From positions 51,984 through 115,983 of the forward strand of contig JBQTHE010000033.1 of NCBI GenBank assembly GCA_052390115.1: a stretch of 64,000 bases of DNA, in the 5' to 3' direction. Below, in pieces: positions 10,735 to 19,010 of this stretch. The notes under the pieces are model-generated. The model did no database searches. It was not told where the DNA came from and was given only the letters and a program-made list of their open reading frames with translations. This stretch comes from GCA-003244245 sp052390115 (GTDB lineage Bacteria > Actinomycetota > Actinomycetes > Mycobacteriales > Pseudonocardiaceae). Every line of letters begins with the position of its first letter. Position 1 is the first letter of the stretch. Both the position numbers and the translations under genes were made by a program.

Positions 10735-11097
10735 GTGCCGACCTACTCCTACGCGTGCACCGCGTGTGAGCATCACTTCGACACCGTGCAGAAGTTCACC
10801 GACTCGTCGTTGACCGACTGCCCCGAGTGCTCCGGCCAGCTGCGCAAGCTGTTCTCGTCGGTGGGCATCGTGTTCAAGGGCAGCGGCTTCTACCGCAACG
10901 ACAGCCGCGCTGGCAGCGGAGCCGAGTCCGGCTCCAACGGCAAGTCCGAGTCCGGTTCGAACGGCAAGCCCAAGCCGGGCTCCGAGTCAGGGTCCACCTC
11001 CTCGGGGTCAACCTCATCAGAGTCGACCTCCGAATCGAAGCCCGGGCCAGGCTCGACACCGTCCTCATCAAGTTCGGCAGCCGCCGCCTCCTCCTGA
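10735..11097 (+). CDS. FmdB-type zinc-ribbon protein with Ser/Gly-rich disordered tail
   Basis: Residues 1-50 form a zinc ribbon with two CxxC pairs (CTAC at 8-11 and CPEC) ending KLFSSVGIVFKGSGFYRND, the FmdB/CxxC-SSSS family signature. Residues 58-120 are a low-complexity Ser/Gly/Lys/Pro tail with repeated SGSNGK and STSS units. The GTG start at 10735 follows GGAGG. With the CIRCE operator upstream this fits the mycobacterial Rv0991c class, described as a redox-sensitive, partly disordered partner of the Hsp70 system. A stress-regulated cytoplasmic chaperone cofactor role is inferred from synteny and operator. Confidence 0.88.
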   Translation: MPTYSYACTACEHHFDTVQKFTDSSLTDCPECSGQLRKLFSSVGIVFKGSGFYRNDSRAGSGAESGSNGKSESGSNGKPKPGSESGSTSSGSTSSESTSESKPGPGSTPSSSSSAAAASS

Positions 11098-11235
11098 CCG
11101 GGGTGCTCGCCGTCTCCCGAAAGTTGTCCCCACCCACCCGGTTGTCCACAGCGGGGCGCTCCGGTTCTGCAGCAGCAGCCCGATTTTGCCTAGCGTCGCG
11201 ATCCTCAACGTGGCAACAGGATCGGGAGGCGAGAA

Positions 11236-11922
11236 ATGGGGCGATGGGGACACCCTGGGCGGCACCCCAGCAATCCACGCACGCTGGCGCCGCTGCTGCG
11301 GGAGCGATGGGATGGGCTGTGGCGAGGGTCCGGGTTCGGCCGCACACTGCTGCTGCGCCGGGCCGCCGCCGCGCTCCTCGTCGGTGTCGCCGCGGTGCTG
11401 GCGCTGACCCCGGGAAAGGGATCCGCTGTCGAGGTGGTGGTCGCGGACCGAGACCTGGCTCCGGGCACCGTGCTCGAGGCAACCGAGGTGACGATGCGCG
11501 GGTTACCCGCGACGGTGGTACCCGACGGCGCCGCCCGGACCCCGGCCACCGTGCTGGGCCGGACGCTGGCCGCACCGGTCCGGCGCGGTGAGCCCCTGAC
11601 CGATGTGCGGCTGACCGGTCCCGATCTTGCCCGAACGGTCCCGGCAAGCCCGGACGCGGTGAGCGTCCCGCTGCGGCTTGCCGATCCGGACATCGCCGCC
11701 CTGCTGCATCCCGGTGCCGCGGTAGACGTGGTGACCGTCGGCGAACGGCAGGAGGAGCCGGTGGTGCTGGCCCGCAGTGCCCGAGTACTCGCGGTGCTGG
11801 AAGCCGGTCCCCGCACCGGCGCGCGCGACGGCCGATTGGTGCTGGTAGCACTCGATCCCGCAGCGGCGACGCGGGTCGCGGCAGCCTCGCTATCCCAGAC
11901 CCTGACCGTTACCGTCCACTAA
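11236..11922 (+). CDS. SAF-domain (CpaB/RcpC-like) membrane-anchored protein
   Basis: The 228-residue protein has a basic N-terminus, one membrane anchor near 40-58 (LLLRRAAAALLVGVAAVLALT) and a SAF domain at about 64-130 (VVVADRDLAPGTVLEATEVTM, then GRTLAAPVRRGEPLTDVRL). The rest resembles the C-terminal part of CpaB/RcpC pilus-assembly proteins. SAF domains occur in Flp pilus base proteins and antifreeze-like enzymes. No other pilus gene is nearby, so the role is unknown. It lies between the FmdB-like gene and mscL on the same strand. Confidence 0.75.
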   Translation: MGRWGHPGRHPSNPRTLAPLLRERWDGLWRGSGFGRTLLLRRAAAALLVGVAAVLALTPGKGSAVEVVVADRDLAPGTVLEATEVTMRGLPATVVPDGAARTPATVLGRTLAAPVRRGEPLTDVRLTGPDLARTVPASPDAVSVPLRLADPDIAALLHPGAAVDVVTVGERQEEPVVLARSARVLAVLEAGPRTGARDGRLVLVALDPAAATRVAAASLSQTLTVTVH

Positions 11923-11972
11923 GGATGCAGCCAGGCAGGCGAGCCGCCTGCCCCGGCCATGGGGGTGGTCAC

Positions 11973-12356
11973 ATGCTCAAGGGGTTCCGCGACTTCATCC
12001 TCCGCGGAAACATCATCGAGCTCGCAATTGCGGTGGTGATCGGCACCGCCTTCGTCGCGCTGATCACGCAGTTCACCGAGTCCTTCATCACCCCGCTGAT
12101 CGCGGTGTTCACCGGGGGCGGGGATGTGGGCGGCAGGTTCATCGTCAGCGGCCAGCCGTTCAGCTACGGGGCGTTCATCGGCGCGGTCATCACCTTCTTG
12201 ATCACTGCCGCGGTGGTCTACTTCCTTGTCGTCGTCCCGATGAGCAGGCTCGTGGGCCGGTACTCCAAACCCACTGTGGAGGGGCCCACCGGGCCCAGCG
12301 AGGCCGAGGTGCTGGTGGAAATCCGCGACCTGCTCCGCGCGCAGCAGCCGAGCTGA
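11973..12356 (+). CDS. mscL: large-conductance mechanosensitive channel
   Basis: The 127-residue protein opens with MLKGFRDFILRGNIIELAIA, the N-terminal helix and first membrane helix of MscL, followed by the periplasmic loop (FTGGGDVGG) and second membrane helix (GAVITFLITAAVVYFLVV), and ends in the charged C-terminal helix. It forms a pentameric inner-membrane channel that opens under osmotic downshock. I chose the ATG at 11973 because it starts the conserved helix and has a GGGGGTGG ribosome site; an upstream frame extension is not conserved-looking. Confidence 0.95.
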   Translation: MLKGFRDFILRGNIIELAIAVVIGTAFVALITQFTESFITPLIAVFTGGGDVGGRFIVSGQPFSYGAFIGAVITFLITAAVVYFLVVVPMSRLVGRYSKPTVEGPTGPSEAEVLVEIRDLLRAQQPS

Positions 12357-12524
12357 TCACCCAGCGGGGTCATGATGTGGGGGGCGGTTGTCCCGCAGCC
12401 ACCGGTCGCGCTCGTCGGGTTTGTCGTTTTCCTGCCCGGTCCGGTCGTCTGAGGTGCAGTCGGGCAACACATCTCCGAACACCCGGTGCAGCCTTCTCTT
12501 GCGGTCAATCGCGTTCTCCTGCAC
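12357..12524 (-). CDS. small conserved actinobacterial protein (RPPHH tail)
   Basis: This 55-residue frame starts at GTG 12524, nine bases after GGAGG, and ends directly against the mscL stop on the opposite strand. It contains HRVFGDVLPDCTSDD and ends RDNRPPHHDPAG. From memory, short actinobacterial proteins of unknown function share the pattern RVFGDVLPxxTxDE and a terminal W.R.NRPPHH. The good ribosome site and recognisable ends argue that it is real. The function is unknown; it has no signal peptide and would be a soluble basic protein. Confidence 0.65.
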   Translation of the reverse strand: MQENAIDRKRRLHRVFGDVLPDCTSDDRTGQENDKPDERDRWLRDNRPPHHDPAG

Positions 12525-12642
12525 GATGACAATCCTCCCCGACCGCGTGATCCCTAGGGATAGCCCGGTACCGATCACTTCCCGCTACTCCATCCCAGTG
12601 CCAGGATGGGGTTTCCCCACCACGAGCGGAAGGGCGCCGAAG

Positions 12643-13095
12643 ATGACGCTAGCGGACAAGATCAAGGACATGATGGGCCAGGCCATCGAAGTGGCCGGCC
12701 CTCTGGTAGCACAAGCCAAGGATAAGGCCGGCCCCTACGTCGAGCAGGCGAAGGAGAAGGCCGGCCCCTACGTCGAGCAGGCGATGGAGATGGCGGGCCC
12801 CTACGTCGAGCAGGCCAGGGAGAAGGCTCCCGTGCTCGTCGAGCAAGCCATCAATAAGGCCAGCCCCTACGCCGAGAAGTTCGCGGAAACGGCCGGCCCG
12901 ATCGTCGAGCAGGCCATGGAGAAAGCCGCACCCTACGTCGAGAAGGCCGTCCCCATCGCGGTCAAGGGTGTCGAGGCCGCTGTTTCCACTGTGGACAAGG
13001 CCACCGGCGGGCGTTACCACGACCAGATCGAGAACATGAGCCAGCTGGTCGAGGATGCGCTCAGCCGGAACGGCAGAGTGAACGGCAACCCCTGA
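12643..13095 (+). CDS. 11-residue-repeat helical protein with Rv0909-antitoxin-like C-terminus
   Basis: The 150-residue protein is built of about ten 11-residue amphipathic repeats of the form AGPYVEQAKEK, resembling apolipoprotein or LEA-type helices. It ends with VSTVDKATGGRYHDQIENMS, close to the tail of Rv0909-type antitoxin proteins (DKxTGGKYxxQID). The ATG at 12643 follows a GGAAGG ribosome site. Repeats of this type usually lie on membranes or lipid surfaces. No toxin partner is adjacent, so a toxin-antitoxin role is doubtful. A membrane- or stress-associated structural role is inferred. Confidence 0.72.
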   Translation: MTLADKIKDMMGQAIEVAGPLVAQAKDKAGPYVEQAKEKAGPYVEQAMEMAGPYVEQAREKAPVLVEQAINKASPYAEKFAETAGPIVEQAMEKAAPYVEKAVPIAVKGVEAAVSTVDKATGGRYHDQIENMSQLVEDALSRNGRVNGNP

Positions 13096-13195
13096 ACCGC
13101 GCCACCCTGCGGGCCCGTAACCGCGACACCAGTTTCGGGCCCGCCGTGGTGGATGTTCTGCCGTGGTGGATGCTCGGCGGTGCTACCGCTCTACT

Positions 13196-13240
13196 ACTCA
13201 GTCCTGGGCTACTCAGTCCTGGGCTGCTCAGTCCTGGTCC
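13196..13240. repeat. three 15-bp tandem repeats at the moaB2 3' end
   Basis: ACTCAGTCCTGGGCT occurs twice in tandem (13196-13210, 13211-13225) and a third diverged copy follows (13226-13240), running into the last codons of moaB2. This is probably replication slippage; no function is evident. Confidence 0.85.
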
Positions 13241-13728
13241 GGCCAGGACAGCTCGTCGATCACCCTTCCGACCAGCGGCGTCAGGGTGGCCATCCCGTCG
13301 CGGACCGCCGCCCTCGACGGCGCCAGGTTGACCACCAGGGTGCTACCTGATACTCCGGCCATCCCGCGGGACAGGCCCGCGTCCACGGCGCCGGCTGCGA
13401 GCCCGGACGCGCGGATGGCTTCGGCGATGCCCGGTACCGGGCGGTCCAGCACGCCGGCCGTGGCGTCCGGAGTGACGTCGCGCGGAGACACTCCGGTACC
13501 GCCGACCGTCACCACCAGGTCAACGCCACCGATCACCGCGGTGTTCAGCGCGTTGCGGATGTCCACCAATTCACCGGCCACCACCACCGAACCGTCGACG
13601 ACGAAGCCGGCTTCCTCGAGCAGCTCGGTGACCAGCGGTCCAGTGGCATCCTCGTGCTCACCGTGCGCCACTCGGTCGTCGACGATCACGACGAGAGCCC
13701 GCCCCAGGTTGCGCGCGCTGCGTTCCAT
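13228..13728 (-). CDS. moaB2: MoaB2-type molybdopterin-binding protein
   Basis: The 166-residue protein has the MogA/MoaB fold: GRALVVIVDDRVAHGEHED at the start, the glycine-rich VVTVGGTGVSPRDVTPDAT, and GVSGSTLVVNLAPSRAAVRDG. These motifs bind molybdopterin and adenylate it in MogA-type enzymes. The chosen ATG at 13728 gives MERSARNLGRAL, aligning with the start of the M. tuberculosis MoaB2 protein as I recall it; the frame is open further upstream (ATG 13788) without a ribosome site. It ends 102 bp downstream of pepD on the same strand, as in mycobacteria. Confidence 0.9.
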   Translation of the reverse strand: MERSARNLGRALVVIVDDRVAHGEHEDATGPLVTELLEEAGFVVDGSVVVAGELVDIRNALNTAVIGGVDLVVTVGGTGVSPRDVTPDATAGVLDRPVPGIAEAIRASGLAAGAVDAGLSRGMAGVSGSTLVVNLAPSRAAVRDGMATLTPLVGRVIDELSWPDQD

Positions 13729-13829
13729 AGCGAGCACCGTAGCCGGGCGCCATCCGAGCCGAGAACCAGGTCCGGCAGTACCGGCCATGGTGGCTGTCGA
13801 GGGGGTCGGTGGCCTACCGACACCCCGGA

Positions 13830-15212
13830 TCAACGGGCTCCGACCTGCTGGCTGCCGAGGGTGACCTCGACCTCCCGAGTGTCCCCGGCCGGGTTCTTGA
13901 CGGTGATCGTGGTCTGGGAACCCGGGTCTTGCGAGCGGATCGCCGCGACCAGCGCGTCTCCGCTGTCGATCACCCGGTCGTTCAATTTGGTGATCATCTC
14001 ACCGGACCTGATCCCGGCAGCGGCAGCGGCGCCACCCGGCACGACCTGCTGAACCACCGCTGCGCCGTCCTCCGCCCGCCCGGCGGGAACGCTCACCCCG
14101 AGGATGGCCTGGGTTGCCTGACCGGTGCGGACGATTTCGTTGGCGATCCGTCTGGCCTGGTCGATCGGGATCGCGAAGCCCAGCCCGATCGAACCGGCCT
14201 GCCCGTCACCCAGGCCGAGCGAGGCGATAGCGGTGTTGATGCCGATCACGCGACCCTGCATGTCGGTCAGCGGTCCACCGGAGTTGCCGGGGTTGATCGC
14301 GGCGTCGGTCTGGATCGCGTCGAGTACGGTGTCCTGGCCGCTGCGGTCACCCCCGGCCCGTACCGGACGGTTCACAGAGCTGATGATGCCGCTGGTCACG
14401 GTGCCGGACAGGCCCAGCGGCGAGCCGATCGCCACCACTTCCTGGCCGACCCGGAGATCCTGCGAGCTCCCCAGCTGGGCTTGGGTCAGACCGTTGAGGC
14501 CCTGCGCCCGCAACACCGCGAGGTCGAACGAGGGCGCCCGACCGACGATCTCGACCGGCGCGGAGCGGCCGTCCTGCAAGACGGCGACGAGCTCGCCGCC
14601 GGCCACCGCCGGCGCTACGACATGGTTGTTGGTAAGGATCAGGCCGTCGGCACTGAGCACGATCCCGCTACCCTCGCCGGCCGCCTGCAGGCCACGCACC
14701 CTCAGCTGGACCACGCTGGGTGTCACCTTCTGTGCCACCTGCTCGACCGAGCCACCCGGCAGGTTCGCGATTGGCTGGGCTCCCGGCACGGGCTGGTCCA
14801 ATGCGCTGATCCCGCCGGATCCAGTACCCGCCAACTGGTAGCCGACGACACCACCGACGCCACCCGCGGCCAGGCCCACGACCAGCGCCAGCACCGCGGC
14901 GCCCTTGACGAGCCCGCCGCGGCGAGGACCGGCAGCGCCTGGTGGTGGCATGCCGATCGGCGCGGTGGGTGGTGACGCGCCGCCGGCATGGGCGGGCCAG
15001 ACCTCGGTGGGAGCGTTGTCGTAAGGCGGCGTGGCACCGTAAGGCCTGTTCCACCCCGATTCCGGGCTCTGCCCCGGCTGCCAGGACGACCCTGGTTGAC
15101 CAGGGCCCGGCCAGGAGCGATCGGGGTGCTCACCCCAGGTCGGCTCGTCGGGCCGCCTCGACCCGGGCACGGATCCCTCAGGGTCACCAGACCGCTGCGT
15201 CTCGTCGGTCAT
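13830..15212 (-). CDS. pepD: PepD/HtrA-type membrane serine protease with PDZ domain
   Basis: The 460-residue protein has a Pro/Gly-rich cytoplasmic N-terminus (1-98), one membrane helix (about 101-124), a trypsin-like protease with triad H197 (TNNHVV), D230 (SFDLAVL) and S311 (GNSGGPL), and a C-terminal PDZ domain (about 375-455). HtrA proteases degrade or refold misfolded envelope proteins. In mycobacteria pepD is controlled by MprA and acts in the envelope stress response; here it lies 53 bp downstream of mprB on the same strand. The ATG at 15212 is preferred over an upstream in-frame ATG at 15269, which would overlap mprB. Confidence 0.94.
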   Translation of the reverse strand: MTDETQRSGDPEGSVPGSRRPDEPTWGEHPDRSWPGPGQPGSSWQPGQSPESGWNRPYGATPPYDNAPTEVWPAHAGGASPPTAPIGMPPPGAAGPRRGGLVKGAAVLALVVGLAAGGVGGVVGYQLAGTGSGGISALDQPVPGAQPIANLPGGSVEQVAQKVTPSVVQLRVRGLQAAGEGSGIVLSADGLILTNNHVVAPAVAGGELVAVLQDGRSAPVEIVGRAPSFDLAVLRAQGLNGLTQAQLGSSQDLRVGQEVVAIGSPLGLSGTVTSGIISSVNRPVRAGGDRSGQDTVLDAIQTDAAINPGNSGGPLTDMQGRVIGINTAIASLGLGDGQAGSIGLGFAIPIDQARRIANEIVRTGQATQAILGVSVPAGRAEDGAAVVQQVVPGGAAAAAGIRSGEMITKLNDRVIDSGDALVAAIRSQDPGSQTTITVKNPAGDTREVEVTLGSQQVGAR

Positions 15213-15265
15213 GTCTCTAGGATGTACTGGTTTTCTGAGATGTCCATGTGAGGCCCCTAGGGGTG

Positions 15266-16660
15266 TCATGTGGATGGTCGGCCGGGCAGTTCGAGGGTCA
15301 TCAGCGCGCCGCCCGCCGGGCTTCGAGTCGCTCGCACCTTACCGCCATGGCGGGCGGCGACCTGTGCCACGATGGCCAGCCCCAGCCCCGAGCCGGGCAG
15401 AGTGCGCGCGGTCGGCGAGCGGTAGAACCGCTCGAAGATGTAGGGAAGGTCGGAGTCGGCGATCCCCGGCCCGGCGTCGGCCACGTCCAGAGCGGCCGTA
15501 CTGCCGTCTGTCGGCGCCAGCCGCACGGTCACCGTCGCGTCGCTGGGGCTCCACTTGGCGGCGTTGTCGAGCAGGTTGAGCACGGCGCGCTCCAACGCGT
15601 TGGCGTCACCGAGCAGGCTCCACGGCGCCAGGTCGACCTCAAAGCGGATCCCCGGTGCCCGGCGACCCGCCCTGGTCAGCGCTCGCTCCACCACCTCTGA
15701 CAGCTCCACCGGTTCGTGCACCACCTGCGGGGCGTCCTCGCGTGCCAGCTCAACGATGTCCCCGACCAGTGTGGACAGTTCCTCCACCTGGGCGCGCACA
15801 TCGGCAGAGATCTCGTCGCGGTCCTGTTCGGACAGCGAAGGAGCGTCCGGGCGGTCGGAGGCAGCTAGCAGCTCCAGGTTGGTGCGCAACGACGTGAGCG
15901 GGGTGCGCAACTCATGCCCGGCATCGGCGACCAGCCTGCGCTGGCGTTCCTGCGACTCCGCCAGCGCGCCGAGCATGCTGTTGAAGCTGCCGGTGAGCCG
16001 GGCGAGCTCATCGTCACCGGAAATCGCGATCGGTTGCAGGTCGCCGGTTCGCGCCACCCGCTCGGTCGCTTCGGTCAGCCGCTGCACGGGGCGCAGCCCC
16101 GCCTGGGCCACCGCGGTACCCGCGGCCGCGGCCAGTAGCACACCGGCTCCCCCGACCAGGATGAAAACCAGACCGAGCCGGGACAGCGTGTCCCTGGTGG
16201 TGTCCAGCCCCTGGGCCACCACCAGGGCCGCGCCCGGTGCCGCCGGCACGGCGGCGATACGTAGGTCACGCGCCTGGTCGGTGCGCAACGAATGGGGCCG
16301 CTCCCCTTGTGCCACGGCGAGCTCGTTGGGGCCGAGCTCCAGGTTGCCGCCCACCACGTAACGGCCAGTGGTGCCGTCGAGCAGGCCGACCCTGATGTCG
16401 GCCGCGCTGAAGAAACTGTCCGGAATGCCACCGAGCTGCTCGGCAGTGGCCAGGGTGCTGCGCAGCGAATCGGCGCGCTGCAGCAGGGTGGCGTCGAGCT
16501 GGTCATAGAGACTGGTGCGGACCGTGAAGAAGCCGGCCAGCGACACCAGCGCGACGGCGCTGCCGACGCAGACCGCAGCGAGCGCGGTAACCCTGGTGCG
16601 CAGTGACATCCGCCGAGTCCCGAAGTTCGGGTCGGCTGCCTCGGTCACTGCCTGGGTCAC
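15266..16660 (-). CDS. mprB: sensor histidine kinase MprB
   Basis: The 464-residue kinase has a membrane helix at about 25-47, an extracytoplasmic sensor of roughly 110 residues, a second helix at about 162-185, a HAMP linker, the dimerisation/phosphoacceptor motif DAGHELRTPLTSL with H249, and the ATP-binding N, G1 (DAGPGIAD), F (YIFERFYR) and G2 (GSGLGLAIV) boxes. Its start overlaps the mprA stop by four bases, so the pair is translationally coupled. Synteny with mprA-mprB-pepD-moaB2 supports an envelope-stress two-component system. Confidence 0.94.
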   Translation of the reverse strand: MTQAVTEAADPNFGTRRMSLRTRVTALAAVCVGSAVALVSLAGFFTVRTSLYDQLDATLLQRADSLRSTLATAEQLGGIPDSFFSAADIRVGLLDGTTGRYVVGGNLELGPNELAVAQGERPHSLRTDQARDLRIAAVPAAPGAALVVAQGLDTTRDTLSRLGLVFILVGGAGVLLAAAAGTAVAQAGLRPVQRLTEATERVARTGDLQPIAISGDDELARLTGSFNSMLGALAESQERQRRLVADAGHELRTPLTSLRTNLELLAASDRPDAPSLSEQDRDEISADVRAQVEELSTLVGDIVELAREDAPQVVHEPVELSEVVERALTRAGRRAPGIRFEVDLAPWSLLGDANALERAVLNLLDNAAKWSPSDATVTVRLAPTDGSTAALDVADAGPGIADSDLPYIFERFYRSPTARTLPGSGLGLAIVAQVAARHGGKVRATRSPAGGALMTLELPGRPST

Positions 16661-17343
16661 GGCGGCGTCTCCCGCAACGCGTAACCCACCCCCCGCATGG
16701 TGTGGATCAGTCTTGGCTCGCCGGACGCCTCGGTCTTGCGCCGCAGGTACCCGACGTAAACCTCCAGGGCGTTGCCGGAGGTGGGAAAATCGTAGCCCCA
16801 GACGTCCTCCAGGATGCGGCTGCGGGTGAGCACCTGCCGGGGGTGTCGCATGAACAGCTCCAGCAGGCTGAACTCGGTGCGGGTGAGGCTGATCCGGCGC
16901 TCACCCCGAGCGACCTCGCGGGTGCCCTGGTCCAGGACGAGGTCGGCAAAGGACAGTGTCGGGCTGACGCCGGCGACGTCGGGCGGGGACCTGCGCAGCA
17001 GCGCGCGCAACCGCGCGAGCAGCTCCTCCAGCGCGAACGGCTTGGGCAGGTAGTCGTCCGCACCGGCATCCAGCCCAGCGACCCGGTCGGAGACCGCGTC
17101 CCGGGCGGTGAGCACCAGAATGGGCAGGTCATCACCGCTGCCGCGGAGCCGCCGGCACACTTCCAGACCGTCCACCCTCGGCATCATCACGTCGAGCACC
17201 ATCGCGTCCGGTCGCTGCGTGGCGAGCACATCCATGGCCTGCTGGCCGTCCCCGGCGAGCTGCACGATGTAGCCGTTGAACTGCAACGACCGGCGCAGCG
17301 ACTCCCGGACCGCCCGGTCGTCATCGACCACGAGGATGCGCAT
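16657..17343 (-). CDS. mprA: response regulator MprA (OmpR/PhoB class)
   Basis: The 228-residue protein has a receiver domain beginning MRILVVDDDRAVRESL, phosphoacceptor D51 in MVLDVMMPR, and the conserved Lys in DDYLPKPFALEELLAR. The C-terminal winged helix runs to the end (LTRTEFSLLELF, VWGYDFPTSGNALEVYVGYL). It is the first gene of mprA-mprB-pepD. The start at 17343 is the ATG at the head of the receiver domain; the longer open frame upstream is not domain sequence. Confidence 0.95.
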   Translation of the reverse strand: MRILVVDDDRAVRESLRRSLQFNGYIVQLAGDGQQAMDVLATQRPDAMVLDVMMPRVDGLEVCRRLRGSGDDLPILVLTARDAVSDRVAGLDAGADDYLPKPFALEELLARLRALLRRSPPDVAGVSPTLSFADLVLDQGTREVARGERRISLTRTEFSLLELFMRHPRQVLTRSRILEDVWGYDFPTSGNALEVYVGYLRRKTEASGEPRLIHTMRGVGYALRETPP

Positions 17344-17570
17344 GCGGCCAGTGTGGACCCCCAGCCTGAGAGCGGCCTTAGACAGCCCGGCCTGGTGAAC
17401 CGGCGCCACCCTGGCGAACTCCACCAGCAGGGACCGCTGCCGACCCTCCTCCGCCAAGGGGTTCGGCGAAGGTTCCGCGGAACAGTGGACGCCGCACGAC
17501 CCCGTCTGGACGAGGTCGTACTGGCCGGCGTCGAGCATCGCCGTTCGGTGGATAGGGCAGGCTGCCACTC

Positions 17571-18281
17571 GTGAGAGCCCTTGATGCTGCCCAAGAAATC
17601 GTGATGCAGCGTTTCCCCGAAGCGCTGGCCGCGATGCTCACCGGCAGTGCCGAGACCGCCCACCGCACCGCCACGTCCGACCTCGACGTCTTGGTCTTCC
17701 TCGACGGTCCGCCAGCGCCGTTTCGCGAGACGATTCGCCACGCAGGCTGGCTCGTCGAGCTGTTCGTCCACACGCCAGCCTCCTACCCGAGGTTCATTGA
17801 GCGCGAGACCAGCGAACGTCGATCGCCTCTGCTGCACATGTGCGGCGGGGGACGGCTGCTCATTGACACCGACGGGTTTGGTGCCACCATCCAGGACGAG
17901 GCGCGGCGCCTCCTTGAAGCAGGACCGACGCCGCTGACCGACCGGGAGCGCGAAGACCGCCGGTATGCGCTCACCGACCAGCTCGACGACCTCCTGGGCT
18001 GCCAGGACGGCGACGAGCTGGCCCTCATCGGAGCCCGGTTGCTGACCTCCGCCGCTGACCTGGTGCTGCTCGAACGACGTCGGTGGATCGGCCGCGGGAA
18101 GTGGCTGCAGAGGCGGCTTCGGGCCGCCGCTCCCGACCTTGCTCGCGAACTCGTCGATGCCTACCGCTGCCTTGTCGCTCGAAACGACACGCGGCCGCTG
18201 GAGCAGATCGTGCAGCGAGTTCTCGACCAGTCGGGGGGTCCGTTGCGCGAGGGTTATCACCGAGCAGCGCCAGCGGACTGA
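17571..18281 (+). CDS. minimal-type nucleotidyltransferase domain protein
   Basis: Residues 20-46 carry the nucleotidyltransferase active-site pattern G-S-x(8)-SDLDVLVFLD, the paired Asp residues that bind metal in the Pol-beta superfamily; FVHT at 66-69 may add to the site. The C-terminal half is helical and contains a long basic region. Members modify small molecules (aminoglycoside type), RNA or, in MNT/HEPN pairs, toxins. No HEPN partner is adjacent. The 236-residue frame starts with GTG at 17571, divergent from mprA and 227 bp away. Confidence 0.78.
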   Translation: MRALDAAQEIVMQRFPEALAAMLTGSAETAHRTATSDLDVLVFLDGPPAPFRETIRHAGWLVELFVHTPASYPRFIERETSERRSPLLHMCGGGRLLIDTDGFGATIQDEARRLLEAGPTPLTDREREDRRYALTDQLDDLLGCQDGDELALIGARLLTSAADLVLLERRRWIGRGKWLQRRLRAAAPDLARELVDAYRCLVARNDTRPLEQIVQRVLDQSGGPLREGYHRAAPAD

Positions 18282-18708
18282 GAAGCCCGACTCAAGGAGC
18301 TTTATACAGAAGCCGTGGGTAGCTGAGGTGGTCTGGACGCCAGCTAGTACCACTCGGGGTGCGCCGAGTTCGACAGGAGAGCTATCCCGGGCTTAGTGCA
18401 CAGCTCTGGTGTCGAACTCGGCGCATACAGAGCGATCAGGCGACAGCGACGGATGACGGTGTCCAGCAATCCGCACGGGGGGCGCCCGCGCTGGGGGTGC
18501 TTGCGTTTCGTTACGTTGCTTTCGCATAGCCTCAAGTTTTCGGAGGCACCAGGAATGATCGCAGCCCACGGGTATTTCGTTACATCTCGGCTACCGGCGA
18601 CCTGGCTCGGACCGGTGGCAGCGACCTCAGGCTTCCATCCATTGACCCATTCGACACCTAGTGCGCTGGTCACGAGCAGGTCATCCGAACGGGCGGTAAC
18701 GGCAGAGG
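18282..18708. other. gene-poor region with a long hairpin
   Basis: This 427-bp stretch holds the inverted repeat at 18360-18425. A 56-codon frame at 18555-18725 has an ATG nine bases after GGAGG but encodes nothing recognisable. I see no other gene. Confidence 0.5.
18360..18425. repeat. 16-bp perfect inverted repeat, nested hairpin
   Basis: TGCGCCGAGTTCGACA (18360-18375) pairs with its exact inverse at 18410-18425. Inside, AGAGCT and AGCTCT can extend the stem. There is no T tract, so a classical terminator is uncertain. It may be a bidirectional transcription barrier after the nucleotidyltransferase gene or an insertion scar. Confidence 0.8.
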
Positions 18709-18984
18709 GTGAGTGTCACGATTAGCAGGCAAACGCCGATTGACTCGGCTACGGCACCGTACACATACGAGCCACTCAGCCGGACGCCAGACGCGAACTA
18801 CATAAGCACCCCGGCACCCTCCGCAGCGGCACCACCTGCAACATCACCTCTCGGCTCCAGCGGATCGGTGTACTACACCAACTGCACTGCAGCACGGTCC
18901 GCCGGAGCTGCGCCTCTACAGCGGGGCGAGGCCGGCTACCGAGCCGGGCTCGATCGCGACAACGACGGCGTTGCCTGCGAATAG
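18709..18984 (+). CDS. Excalibur calcium-binding domain protein, possibly 5'-truncated
   Basis: The C-terminal 40 residues match the Excalibur domain: VYYTNCTAARSAGAAPL, then RGEAGYRAGLDRDNDGVACE, with the DxDxDG calcium loop and two conserved cysteines. Family members are usually secreted, but this 91-residue frame has only a Ser/Pro/Ala-rich linker in front and no signal peptide. Either the true 5' end has been lost or the start lies in another frame. It is best read as a partial or decaying surface protein gene. Confidence 0.6.
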   Translation: MSVTISRQTPIDSATAPYTYEPLSRTPDANYISTPAPSAAAPPATSPLGSSGSVYYTNCTAARSAGAAPLQRGEAGYRAGLDRDNDGVACE

Positions 18985-19010
18985 AACTGCATAGCGGACT
19001 CGCCCTACAA

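Noticed and set aside
12643..13095. Calling the helical repeat protein an antitoxin
   Set aside because: Only the last 20 residues resemble Rv0909-type antitoxins and there is no adjacent toxin gene.
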